13,162 nt of DNA from Armatimonadaceae bacterium (GTDB taxonomy: Bacteria > Armatimonadota > Armatimonadia > Armatimonadales > Armatimonadaceae). Positions 5,961 to 13,162 of this stretch are shown piece by piece (the first letter of the stretch is position 1; every line of letters starts with the position of its first letter). The position numbers and the translations under genes are program-made. A model generated the notes under the pieces. The model saw nothing but the letters and a program-made list of their open reading frames with translations, did no database searches and was not told the origin of the DNA. Location: contig JAUJNC010000127.1 of NCBI GenBank assembly GCA_030446525.1, positions 1-13,162 of the forward strand. Direction: 5' to 3'.

Positions 5961-7050
5961 GGTGGTATGTCCTCCGCGTGCAGCGTCATCAGGCTGTCGG
6001 CGTCGGGGGAAGCGGCCGCCACCATCCGGCTGGCGTGGTTGTTGATCGCCTGCTCGAACAGGTTTCTCGCCAGGCGCGCGTTGCCGAAGGTCTCGTCGCG
6101 CGTCGCATGGCCGCTTTCGAAGCGAGCCTGGCGCGCCTGGGCGAGGGCTTCCTCGGTCAGCCTGTAGTCGCTTTTGCGGGCGAACGGAGGAGGATCTGCG
6201 TCAGGCCTCGCCCGCGGAGTAGTCGCCGAACTGCAGGTACTTGTTGAAGCGCGACGGGAGGCCGGGGTTGCTCCGCAGGAAGCGCTGCATCAGCGCCGGG
6301 TAGCCGGCGACGATGACGACGAGGATCTTCCCTATGGTCCTCCATCAGCTTGAGCAGGGTCGCGACCGCCTCGTGCCCGTACGGGTCGTGGCCGCCGTGG
6401 TCCTGGATCAGGTTGTAGGCCTCGTCGATGAACAGCACGCCGCCCAGCGATCTGCCCACCACCTCCCGCACCTTGATCGCCGTCTGGCCCAGATAGGCGG
6501 CGACCAGGCCGGCGCGGTCGGTTTCCACGAAGTGCCCCTGGAAAGCATCCCCAGGTTTTTGTAGATCCGCGCCAGGAGCCGGGCGACCGTCGTCTTGCCG
6601 GTCCCGGGGTTGAAGAAGACCATGCGCAGGCTCTGATCGGGGACGGACAGGCCCTTCGCCTTGCGCATCTTTTGCACGCGCAGGAAGTTAACGAGGCTGT
6701 GTCACATCCGCCTTGACGTTGCCCAGCCCCCACCAGGCCGCCCAGGCTCCTCGAGCAGCGCCTCCAACGTCGGCTCCTCCGCCGTGCCGCTTTCGCGGCT
6801 GACTTCCTCGCCTGCTTCTCGCTTGAGCAGGCTAAACGGCGTTGTCCACGAAATCCATCGCCAGCTCCATGGCGGTGCGGCCCGACGCGGGGTCTTTCTG
6901 GTCCGGATCGGCGCCCGCTTTGAGCATCCGTTCGACCAGGATCGCGTCCTTGTGGCGGATGGCCGCGTGCAGCTTCCCCGTGGCCTCCTGGCGCACCTTG
7001 TCGGGATCGGAGCTCGCCGGCGGCGTCCGGAGGGTCGGGAAAGTGGACAC
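5948..7050 (-). pseudogene. Ankyrin repeat + CbxX/CfxQ-type AAA+ ATPase, broken by multiple frameshifts
   Basis: Stitching the three minus frames gives one coherent protein. An N-terminal ankyrin unit (KLHAAIRHKDAILVERMLKA, GADPDQKDPASGRTAMELA) is followed by a linker (SLLKREAGEEVSRESG) and the CbxX/CfxQ AAA+ domain: NFLRVQKMRKAKGL, VFFNPGTGKTTVARLLARIY (Walker A), GLVAAYLGQTAIKVREVV, GGVLFIDEAYNL (Walker B), VVIVAGYPALMQRFL (sensor 1), PGLPSRFNKYLQF, and a C-terminal DYRLTEEALAQ, FGNARLARNLFEQAI. Joining these needs about eight single-base indels, near 6833, 6772, 6752, 6706, 6550, 6329, 6204 and 6185. Walker A lacks one residue compared with the usual FxGNPGTGKT. Intact relatives are RuBisCO-activase-like (CbbX) or secretion-associated ATPases. 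The gene end at 5948 overlaps the next start. GTG 7050 is my best start, without a clear ribosome site. It is either a young pseudogene or local consensus error. Confidence 0.8.
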
Positions 7051-7064
7051 GCGTGCGGTGAGGG

Positions 7065-8351
7065 TCAGCCCTCGAGCACGAGTTTCCGTGTCCACCCCTT
7101 GTGAATAACCCGTTCGCCCATCGAGGAGACGTGGCGGCTGTTCTTCGGGTACCCGGATGCCCCGGATGTCGTCTTTGGGGCGGCCCGCGGCGTCCACGCG
7201 CGGGCCTGGAGGAACAGGCGGCGGGCGGGGGCGCTGTCCGCGCCGAAGCCGCGCACGAAAAGCTCGAAGGGCGCCGTGTCGTCGCGCTCGTCCGGCGGAA
7301 GCTCCTGATCGGGCGGGCGCATGAGCAGGCCCAGACCTTCCGTCGCCACCAGGCCCGGCGCCGAGCAGGACTTCCCGGCGCGGCCGAAGAGATAGGGCGT
7401 CCGGCGGCGCTCCAGGGCGGGGCCTTCTTCGCCCAACAGACAGTAGGCGGGCTCGCGCAGCTGCAGCCAGGGGATCAGGCTGTCGGCGACCTCGCGGGGC
7501 GTCACCCGGATCGTCGTGGACGAGTCGTGGCGCGGACCCTTCAGCAGCGCATAAACGGACGGGGGATCGACCGCGCGCGCGTCCTCCGCCAGCAGACCCA
7601 GGCCCGGCTCGTCGCCGAGCGCGACCCGGCCCTCGGGCGCGGCAAAGGCGCCGCGCAGCATCATGAAGCCGCACGGGGTTACGGAAACGCTCGCCAGGTG
7701 GTCTTCCTTGCGCTCGAAGGCCACGGAGCGGACCACCTGGCGCGTTATCGACAGGGGCAGCACGAGCCGCCCGCCCGGCTTCAGCTGCTCCCACCAGGCG
7801 GGGACGATGTCCCAGGCGCCCACCGTCAGGATGATCCGGTCGTAGGGGGCGGACTCGGCGTATCCCTGTCCGCCGTCGGCGCAGACCACCCCCACGCGGC
7901 CCAGACCGGCCGCCGCCAGGTGCGCGCGCGCGCCTTCGGCCAGGTCCTCGTCGATGTCGACGGTGACGACCCGGCCCGTCTCGCCGACGATGTGGGCCAG
8001 GAGCGCGGCGTTATAGCCCGTCCCGGCCCCGATCTCCAGAACGCGGTGGCCGGGCTCGAGGGCCAGCTGTTCCAGCATGATCGCCATGATGGCCGGCTGT
8101 GACGAGGCGCTGATGGACTCGCCGTTCTCACGCTGCTTGGTGACGACCACCCCGTTGCTGTAGGCGATGTCCTGTGCCACACCCGGCAGGAACAGCCGGC
8201 GCCGTACGGCGCGGAAAGCCGCCTCCACCCGGGGGGTTCGGATGTGCCCCTCCGCGATCAGCTTGTCGACGAGCGCCTGATGCGGATCGGGCCCGTCCGT
8301 TTCGTCGCCGGTCCTTGTGCTTCCTTCCACCACTCGCTCCTTGCGCCTCAT
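7065..8351 (-). CDS. PCMT-family protein methyltransferase, similar to RiPP-associated (FxLD-type) enzymes
   Basis: An SAM-dependent carboxyl methyltransferase related to protein-L-isoaspartate O-methyltransferase. The catalytic-region signature NGESISASSQPAIMAIMLEQ (76-95) is followed by SAM motif I VLEIGAGTGYNAALL (104-118), VVTVDIDEDL, and APYDRIILTVGAWDI with LKPGGRLVLPL. CGFMMLRG and a roughly 180-residue C-terminal domain come next. This is longer than housekeeping Pcm (about 210 aa) and closely resembles the methyltransferases of FxLD and ATP-grasp peptide systems. No precursor peptide was found nearby. The final stretch YPKNSRHVSSMGERVIHKGW fits the family, but the residues just before it (about 7148-7200) fit better in another frame, as if two compensating slips occurred. 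ATG 8351 overlaps the upstream stop (ATGA), indicating translational coupling to the RNA kinase. Confidence 0.85.
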   Translation of the reverse strand: MRRKERVVEGSTRTGDETDGPDPHQALVDKLIAEGHIRTPRVEAAFRAVRRRLFLPGVAQDIAYSNGVVVTKQRENGESISASSQPAIMAIMLEQLALEPGHRVLEIGAGTGYNAALLAHIVGETGRVVTVDIDEDLAEGARAHLAAAGLGRVGVVCADGGQGYAESAPYDRIILTVGAWDIVPAWWEQLKPGGRLVLPLSITRQVVRSVAFERKEDHLASVSVTPCGFMMLRGAFAAPEGRVALGDEPGLGLLAEDARAVDPPSVYALLKGPRHDSSTTIRVTPREVADSLIPWLQLREPAYCLLGEEGPALERRRTPYLFGRAGKSCSAPGLVATEGLGLLMRPPDQELPPDERDDTAPFELFVRGFGADSAPARRLFLQARAWTPRAAPKTTSGASGYPKNSRHVSSMGERVIHKGWTRKLVLEG

Positions 8352-9466
8352 ATTTCGCCGGGCTTGACCTCGGCACCTGCGCTGCCGTCGGGCCGGAGGC
8401 GGGTGCGGCCGAACGCGACCAGGCGCACGCGCTCCGCCGAGGCCGGGGGTGGGGCGGCGATGACCATCTCCCCGCGCTCCGCGTCCAGGCGCAGGAACCG
8501 GCCCACCGACAGCAGGCGGCCGTGGTCGTCGTGCAGGCCGAGGTACACGCCGTCATGGGCGCGCAGCCCGAGCGCGCGGACCGTCCTGACCCCGAAATGC
8601 TCGGCGACGGGGGCGGCGGTGGACTCCCAGCCGGCGCGCGGGGCGGGCCCGCGTACGAACAGCGACAGGGCGCCCTCGGACCGCTCGGCATGAACGACGG
8701 GCAGGCGCAGGGCGGTCGCTGCCCAGCGGACCAGGTGCGGCGGGAGCGGCTCGCCGGCGCCGAGCGTGGCGCCGACGGTGGCGACGCCCGCCAGCGGCAG
8801 CGCCATCTCGCGGCCGCCCCCTAGCGCCTCGGAAAGCCGGGTGAGGCGGCGCGTGGCGCGCAGCTGCGTGCTTTTGCGGCCGACGGCGTCGGGGACGGGC
8901 AGCGCGAGCGGGCGGGCGCCCGTGGCGGCGGCGAGAACGGAAAGGAGCGGGTCGAGTTCGTCGCCGCGCGCGAAGCCCAGGAGGAGCGCCGGGGAGACCG
9001 TCTGCGCCTTGGCGACCTTGAGGCGGCGGGCGGCCGGGCCGGTGACGAAGCCCGTGGTGTCCACCAGGATGCGGCGCGCGCCGGCCGCGCGGGCGTAGGC
9101 GACCGCCTGTCCCGTGGCCACCACGTGTTCCAGGGCGACGCCGGCGGGCGCCCAGGCGCCCACGAAGAAGCGGGTCACCGGCTTCAGGTCGTGAAGCCGC
9201 TCGGCGGCGGGATCAGCCCAGGCGACGCCCACCGTGCCGGGCGGCCCGATCTCCGACTGGCCGATGTCGGCGTCCACGACGCCCAGGCGCCCGCGCTCCG
9301 CGGCGAGCGCCCGGGAGGCCAGCCCGGCGAAGGTCGTCTTGCCCCGGTCGGTCGCGCCGACCAGCAGGGCCGCAGCCCCGTCCGGCAGGGCGCGCAGGGC
9401 GTCCAGGCCGGGCTGCCATTCCGGGGGGAAGGGCGTGATCATCGAGGCGTCTGTGGCGGCAGGCAT
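8348..9466 (-). CDS. Clp1/Grc3-type polynucleotide 5'-kinase
   Basis: A P-loop enzyme of the Clp1/Grc3/NOL9 group, which phosphorylates 5'-OH ends of RNA (sometimes DNA). Visible are Walker A VGATDRGKTTF (36-46), the hallmark Walker B region GVVDADIGQSEIGPPGTVGV (about 63-82), RILVDTTGFVTGPAARRLK, and a lid region (VGRKSTQLRATRRLTRLSEAL). The C-terminal beta domain (VYLGLHDDHGRLLSVGRFL) is also present in archaeal and bacterial members. I start at ATG 9466 with GGAGG at 9479-9483 (12-nt gap, rather long); TTG 9487 and ATG 9442 are also in frame. The gene sits 21 nt after the membrane glycosyltransferase, and its stop overlaps the methyltransferase start. Such kinases in bacteria are poorly characterised; a role in RNA repair or processing is inference from archaeal and eukaryotic relatives. 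Confidence 0.85.
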   Translation of the reverse strand: MPAATDASMITPFPPEWQPGLDALRALPDGAAALLVGATDRGKTTFAGLASRALAAERGRLGVVDADIGQSEIGPPGTVGVAWADPAAERLHDLKPVTRFFVGAWAPAGVALEHVVATGQAVAYARAAGARRILVDTTGFVTGPAARRLKVAKAQTVSPALLLGFARGDELDPLLSVLAAATGARPLALPVPDAVGRKSTQLRATRRLTRLSEALGGGREMALPLAGVATVGATLGAGEPLPPHLVRWAATALRLPVVHAERSEGALSLFVRGPAPRAGWESTAAPVAEHFGVRTVRALGLRAHDGVYLGLHDDHGRLLSVGRFLRLDAERGEMVIAAPPPASAERVRLVAFGRTRLRPDGSAGAEVKPGEI

Positions 9467-9487
9467 GGGGACGGGAAACCTCCACAA

Positions 9488-10684
9488 CTATTTTACCGCG
9501 GGCGGCGGCGGCGGGAGGGCGCGGGCGCGCAGGGCGGAAAGCGGGTAGAAGGTCCCGCGCCAGGTGATGCCGCCGTTCCTCTCCGTGAGGTAGGCCGAGC
9601 GGAGGATGACGCCGATGAGCAGCAGGGTGGAAACCGGCAGGGTCAGGGCGTAGGCGGGGGGGATGCGGCCCCCGCGGGCGTGGTAGGCGCCTACGGCCAA
9701 CAGGTTCGTGAGCGCCCACCCGTAACCCGCGCGCGCACGCCCGCCCCGGGCGACGAACAGCCCCGCGAGCGGCCAGAACATGGTGAGAAGCAGCAGGCCG
9801 ATCGACGAGGCGACTTTGAGCGGCGAGTAATCCAGACCCGCGTACGCGTTCTTGAGCAAACCGCCCATCAGACCCCCCAGTCCCTCCTGCCAGCGCACCG
9901 TGATGTGGTCCGCGGCGCCGACGACGTCGGCGCGGAAGCCGGCGTCCTTGAGGCGCTTGCCCAGCATCATGTCGTCGGCGACCTCGAGGGCCAGGGCACG
10001 GTGCGTCCCGATGGCGTCGTACGCCTCGCGCCGGACCAGGTTGAACCCGCCCACGCCCAGGTAATTGGGCCGGGCGGGGTTGCGCACGTGCCAGGGGCGG
10101 AAGCGCAGGAAAAACAGCAGGCCGAAGCACAGCCCGAACGCGTTCTCCCAGAAGCCGCGCAGCTCCAGCCGGAAAAAAGACACCAGGTGGTCGAGCCTTT
10201 CCCGCTCCGCATAAAGGGCGGCCCGGGAAAGGCAGTCCGGGGAGAACAGGACGTCGGCGTCGGTGAAAAGGATCCAGCGGCCCCCCGCCCGGTGCGCGCC
10301 CTGCCACAGCGCGTGCGTCTTGCCCAGCCACCCCGGTGGCAGCGACTCCAGATGCAGGACGGTGACGCGCTTGTTCGCAGGGGCCTCCCGGGCCAGGAAG
10401 TCCAGCATCTCGCCCGTCCCGTCCGTCGACCGGTCGTCCACGGCGACGATCTCGAACGGCCCCGGGTAGTCCTGAGTGAGCAGCGAGCGGAACGCCCGGG
10501 GCAGCTTCTCCGCCTCGTTGCAGGCGGCCACGACGACGGAAAGGGGGGGCGCCTCCTCGCCCTCGCCGGGCGGCGGCACGTGATCCAGGGAGCGGGCGCA
10601 GCGCGCGCCGGAGAAGTAATCGGCGGCGATCCCACTCCAGCCCACGGCCAGGAGGCCGCCCAGGAAGCTGACGACGAGCTGCAT
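9488..10684 (-). CDS. Membrane-anchored GT2 glycosyltransferase (CruC/HpnB-like)
   Basis: A 398-residue processive-type or lipid-directed glycosyltransferase. An N-terminal helix (LVVSFLGGLLAVGWSGIA) precedes the GT-A domain: LSVVVAACNEAEKLP, EIVAVDDRSTDGTGEML, WLGKTHALWQGA, ILFTDADVLFSPD (DxD), YLGVGGFNLVRREAY and LEVADDMMLGKRLK. WQEGLGGLMGGLLKNAYAGL leads into three C-terminal membrane helices. This layout matches carotenoid and hopanoid-associated glycosyltransferases such as CruC or HpnB, which modify lipids. The acceptor here is unknown. The start ATG 10684 was chosen because the first helix follows at once; a TTG at 10720 lies inside the hairpin. There is no strong ribosome site, so expression may depend on the upstream hairpin or on coupling to ftsX. 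It lies between ftsX and the RNA kinase. Confidence 0.88.
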   Translation of the reverse strand: MQLVVSFLGGLLAVGWSGIAADYFSGARCARSLDHVPPPGEGEEAPPLSVVVAACNEAEKLPRAFRSLLTQDYPGPFEIVAVDDRSTDGTGEMLDFLAREAPANKRVTVLHLESLPPGWLGKTHALWQGAHRAGGRWILFTDADVLFSPDCLSRAALYAERERLDHLVSFFRLELRGFWENAFGLCFGLLFFLRFRPWHVRNPARPNYLGVGGFNLVRREAYDAIGTHRALALEVADDMMLGKRLKDAGFRADVVGAADHITVRWQEGLGGLMGGLLKNAYAGLDYSPLKVASSIGLLLLTMFWPLAGLFVARGGRARAGYGWALTNLLAVGAYHARGGRIPPAYALTLPVSTLLLIGVILRSAYLTERNGGITWRGTFYPLSALRARALPPPPPAVK

Positions 10685-10701
10685 AACGAGAGGATACCCA
10701 A

Positions 10702-10734
10702 TTCGCCCCCTCTCCTGCAAGGAGAGGGGGCGAA
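10702..10734. repeat. Perfect 15-bp hairpin between ftsX and the membrane glycosyltransferase
   Basis: TTCGCCCCCTCTCCT and AGGAGAGGGGGCGAA are perfectly complementary around a GCA loop. It fills most of the gap between the ftsX stop (10744) and the glycosyltransferase start (10684). No T-tract follows on the minus strand, so it looks more like a dispersed REP-type element or an mRNA-stabilising or attenuating hairpin than an intrinsic terminator. Its G-rich arm contains ribosome-site-like AGGAG sequence that would be sequestered. Confidence 0.75.
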
Positions 10735-10743
10735 GTCTGCGGG

Positions 10744-11607
10744 CTACAAGTACCGCCGGATCGAGACGAGCGAGCCCGACGCGCCGATCAGCGCGCCGAG
10801 GGCTATCAGCGCCAGGCCGCAGCGCGGCAGGTCGATGGCGCCGCCGTAGGGGACCAGCATGGGGACGCTGTCCCGGATCAGGCCGCCCACATAGCGGCCG
10901 GCCGCGAGCAGGCAGGCGCAGGCCAGCGCGCCCCCGGCCAGGCCGTGGAGCAGCCCCTCGACGAGCAAAGGGAGGCGGATGAACCAGGGCGCGGCCCCCA
11001 CCAGCTGCATGATCCGGATCTCGCGCCGCCGGGCGAAGACCGAGATGCGGATGGCGTTGGAGACCACGACCAGCGCGCCCAGGAGCAGCACGGCCGCCCC
11101 GCCGATGCCGGCGTCGCGCACGACGCCCGCGAGGCGCACCGCCGCGCCCATGTCTTCTTCGGGCAGGGAAACGTCCTGGACCTCCTTGCGCCAGCCCCGC
11201 ACCTCGCGGGCGACGGCCGGGGCCGCGCGCGGGTCGGCCACCTTGACCACGAACGTGTCGTTCATCAGGTTGGGGATGCCCGCCGTTTCTATCGGGTAGT
11301 CCCGCGTCTGCTCCGCCCAGACCCTTTCCCTGGACAGGTACGTCACGGCCGCCACGCCGGGGAGCTGCCCGATGCGCCTGCCGACCCGCGCGACGTCCTC
11401 TTTTTTTATCTCCGGACGACAGAAGACCCGCATCTCGAAGTTATCGAGGACGCGCTGCGCGGCGGTGTTCACCTGGTAGAAGAAGATCACGAACCCGCCG
11501 AGCAGGGCCAGCGAAACCGTGATCGTGGTGATCGCGGCCGCCGTCATCAGGCCGTGTCGCTTCAGGTTGACCAGGGCTTCGCCCAGCAGAAACGGGAGGG
11601 AACGCAT
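10744..11607 (-). CDS. ftsX: Cell division protein FtsX
   Basis: The membrane subunit of the FtsEX complex, which controls peptidoglycan hydrolases at the division site. A cytoplasmic start MRSLPFLLGEALVNLKRHG precedes TM1 (about 21-44). An extracytoplasmic domain with the expected MRVFCRPEIKKEDVARV and LPGVAAVTYLSRERVW (the FtsX ECD) follows, then three C-terminal helices with RISVFARRREIRIMQLVGA and WFIRLPLLVEGLLHGLAGG, both family landmarks. The length of 287 is normal. It starts 12 nt after ftsE with a weak ribosome site, so it is probably translated from the same mRNA. Its partner hydrolase is not in the window. Confidence 0.96.
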   Translation of the reverse strand: MRSLPFLLGEALVNLKRHGLMTAAAITTITVSLALLGGFVIFFYQVNTAAQRVLDNFEMRVFCRPEIKKEDVARVGRRIGQLPGVAAVTYLSRERVWAEQTRDYPIETAGIPNLMNDTFVVKVADPRAAPAVAREVRGWRKEVQDVSLPEEDMGAAVRLAGVVRDAGIGGAAVLLLGALVVVSNAIRISVFARRREIRIMQLVGAAPWFIRLPLLVEGLLHGLAGGALACACLLAAGRYVGGLIRDSVPMLVPYGGAIDLPRCGLALIALGALIGASGSLVSIRRYL

Positions 11608-11619
11608 GCTCTTTCGGGT

Positions 11620-12306
<687 letters not shown>

Positions 12307-12315
12307 CACGCGCCC

Positions 12316-12345
12316 ATTATAGCGCACAGCCGCCGGGTATGACAA
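12316..12345 (-). promoter_or_regulatory. Sigma-70-type promoter of the ftsE operon
   Basis: On the minus strand TTGTCA (12345-12340) and a consensus TATAAT (12321-12316) are separated by 18 nt. Initiation about 7 nt downstream would fall at the GTG/ATG start pair (12309/12306), giving a leaderless message. The spacer contains GGCGGCTGTGC, the same 11 bases found in front of the -10 of the glycosyltransferase promoter at 3741-3769. Confidence 0.75.
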
Positions 12346-12396
12346 GAACCGGTACGGGGCGCTGTATCGCGCCAGCCCGATGGCCACGCGGCTATG

Positions 12397-12425
12397 TTGT
12401 AAGTCGCTGGCAATCGGGATATAAT
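12397..12425 (+). promoter_or_regulatory. Divergent sigma-70-type promoter of the R3H ATPase gene
   Basis: TTGTAA (12397-12402) and a consensus TATAAT (12420-12425) lie 17 nt apart on the plus strand. Initiation is expected near 12432. It points away from the ftsE promoter, with about 50 nt between the two -35 boxes, so one regulator could affect both. Confidence 0.7.
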
Positions 12426-12439
12426 AGGATATCACACCT

Positions 12440-12586
12440 ATGCGGCCCAGCCCCGCCGTGCGCCAAGCGGGCCAGGAAGCGAATTGCCCACTCTGGAAAC
12501 TGTTGTTGCCCCCGAGGACGCCCCGGGTGTTCGCCCGCCGCGCCCCCCGCTTACCACCAAGCAGCACAGAGTCACGGACAACTTGA
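12440..12586 (+). other. Possible 48-codon upstream ORF overlapping the R3H ATPase start
   Basis: The first ATG after the predicted transcript start (12440) opens a 48-residue frame (MRPSPAVRQAGQEANCPLW...) ending at TGA 12584-12586. It is one frame off the ATPase and overlaps its first 34 codons. The peptide resembles no family I know. It is either a leader ORF, the true ATPase start displaced by an indel, or chance. Confidence 0.3.
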
Positions 12587-13162
12587 CACAGCTGCTGGAT
12601 GTGCTGCCGCCCCGTCTGCGCGCCTGCCTGGAACGGGAAGAAAATCCGGAAGAGCTGCTCGAGATCGTGCTCGACCTGGGCCGGCCGGCCGAGGCCCGCT
12701 TCCCGAACCGCGTGGTGGAGCTCTGCCCCGATGCCGAGGAGAACCGCGACGTGGTCGCGGGCGCCGGGGCGGACGAGCCGAGCACCGAGCCGGTGCCCGG
12801 CGAGGTCACGCCGGAGGACATCGAGCACGTCGTCTCGCGCATCGGCAGCTTCGGCCTGGACAACCGCGCCGGGATCGAGCGCACCCTGCACCGCATCTCG
12901 GCGATCCGGAACCGGCGCGAGCGCATCGTCGGGCTGACCTGCCGCATCGGGCGGGCGGTTTACGGGACCGTCGACATCATCCGCGACATCGTCGAGGAGG
13001 GGAAAAGCATCCTGATGCTCGGGCGCCCGGGCGTCGGCAAGACCACCAAGCTGCGCGAGGTGGCGCGCATCCTTTCCGACGAGTTCAAAAAGCGCGTCGT
13101 GATCGTGGACACGTCCAACGAGATCGCGGGCGACGGCGACATCCCGCACCCGGCCATCGGGC
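12484..13162 (+). CDS. R3H-domain AAA ATPase (Ycf45/SpoIIIAA-like), 5' part
   Basis: A cytoplasmic P-loop ATPase of the group annotated as R3H domain nucleic-acid-binding proteins, with cyanobacterial Ycf45 and sporulation protein SpoIIIAA as relatives. The family start VTDNLTQLLDVLPPRLR is clear, followed by a strand-rich section (FPNRVVELC) with an acidic linker. DIEHVVSRIGSFGLDNRAGI with TLHRISAIRNRRERIVGLTC, Walker A MLGRPGVGKTTKLREVARIL and VVIVDTSNEIAGDGDIPHPA are highly typical. The frame is open at the right edge, so the rest of the ATPase and the R3H domain lie outside. No ATG is in frame after the promoter; I start at TTG 12484 with AGGAAG 4 nt upstream. The molecular role of the family is not settled. 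Confidence 0.88.
   Translation, partial: MPTLETVVAPEDAPGVRPPRPPLTTKQHRVTDNLTQLLDVLPPRLRACLEREENPEELLEIVLDLGRPAEARFPNRVVELCPDAEENRDVVAGAGADEPSTEPVPGEVTPEDIEHVVSRIGSFGLDNRAGIERTLHRISAIRNRRERIVGLTCRIGRAVYGTVDIIRDIVEEGKSILMLGRPGVGKTTKLREVARILSDEFKKRVVIVDTSNEIAGDGDIPHPAIG

Noticed and set aside
7147..7157. CGGGTACCCGG as a third copy of the ligase-type repeat
   Set aside because: Only the short GGGTACCC core matches; the CTCTGGGT block and the hairpin are missing.
7065..8351. Complete FxLD lanthipeptide cluster
   Set aside because: Only the methyltransferase resembles that system. I found no precursor peptide, dehydratase or cyclase in the window.
10702..10734. Hairpin as an intrinsic terminator after ftsX
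   Set aside because: No run of T follows the stem on the minus strand, and the next gene continues in the same direction.
12310..13149. Upstream extension of the ftsE frame across the divergent gene
   Set aside because: The extra codons cross a promoter and lie antisense to the R3H ATPase; the ABC domain begins at the chosen start.

Overview
The window is GC-rich bacterial DNA (about two thirds GC or more by eye) with frequent GTG and TTG starts and short gaps or overlaps between genes. The gene families (FtsEX, an R3H/Ycf45-type ATPase, a Clp1-type RNA kinase, membrane GT2 enzymes) would fit a little-studied phylum such as Armatimonadota or Chloroflexota. That placement is a weak inference; nothing here fixes the taxon. 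I saw no rRNA, tRNA, CRISPR array, transposase or origin.

Left region (1-3830). A minus-strand surface-polysaccharide cluster runs from a good promoter (3741-3769) through two related GT2 glycosyltransferases into an O-antigen ligase/polymerase. The ligase reading frame holds two related palindromic repeats, both kept in frame between membrane helices. At about 190-235 the ligase runs tail-to-tail into the stump of a plus-strand thiamine-diphosphate enzyme. Neither gene has its expected 3' end, so this is a rearrangement or a chimeric junction.

Middle (3831-5960). An orphan nucleotidyltransferase-fold gene on the plus strand converges on, and overlaps, an MFS exporter on the minus strand. 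A two-helix membrane protein precedes the exporter.

Right region (5948-12306). This is one long minus-strand train, probably an operon headed by the ftsE promoter: ftsE, ftsX, a membrane GT2, a Clp1-type polynucleotide kinase, a PCMT-type methyltransferase resembling RiPP-associated (FxLD) enzymes, and an ankyrin + CbxX/CfxQ AAA+ gene broken by about eight single-base indels. The small membrane protein and MFS exporter follow. FtsE has almost no room for a 5' leader.

Far right (12397-13162). A divergent promoter drives the 5' part of an R3H/SpoIIIAA-like ATPase that runs off the window.

The most unusual items are the in-frame palindromic insertions, the indel-riddled AAA+ gene, the RNA kinase coupled to a RiPP-like methyltransferase, and a spacer motif shared by two promoters.
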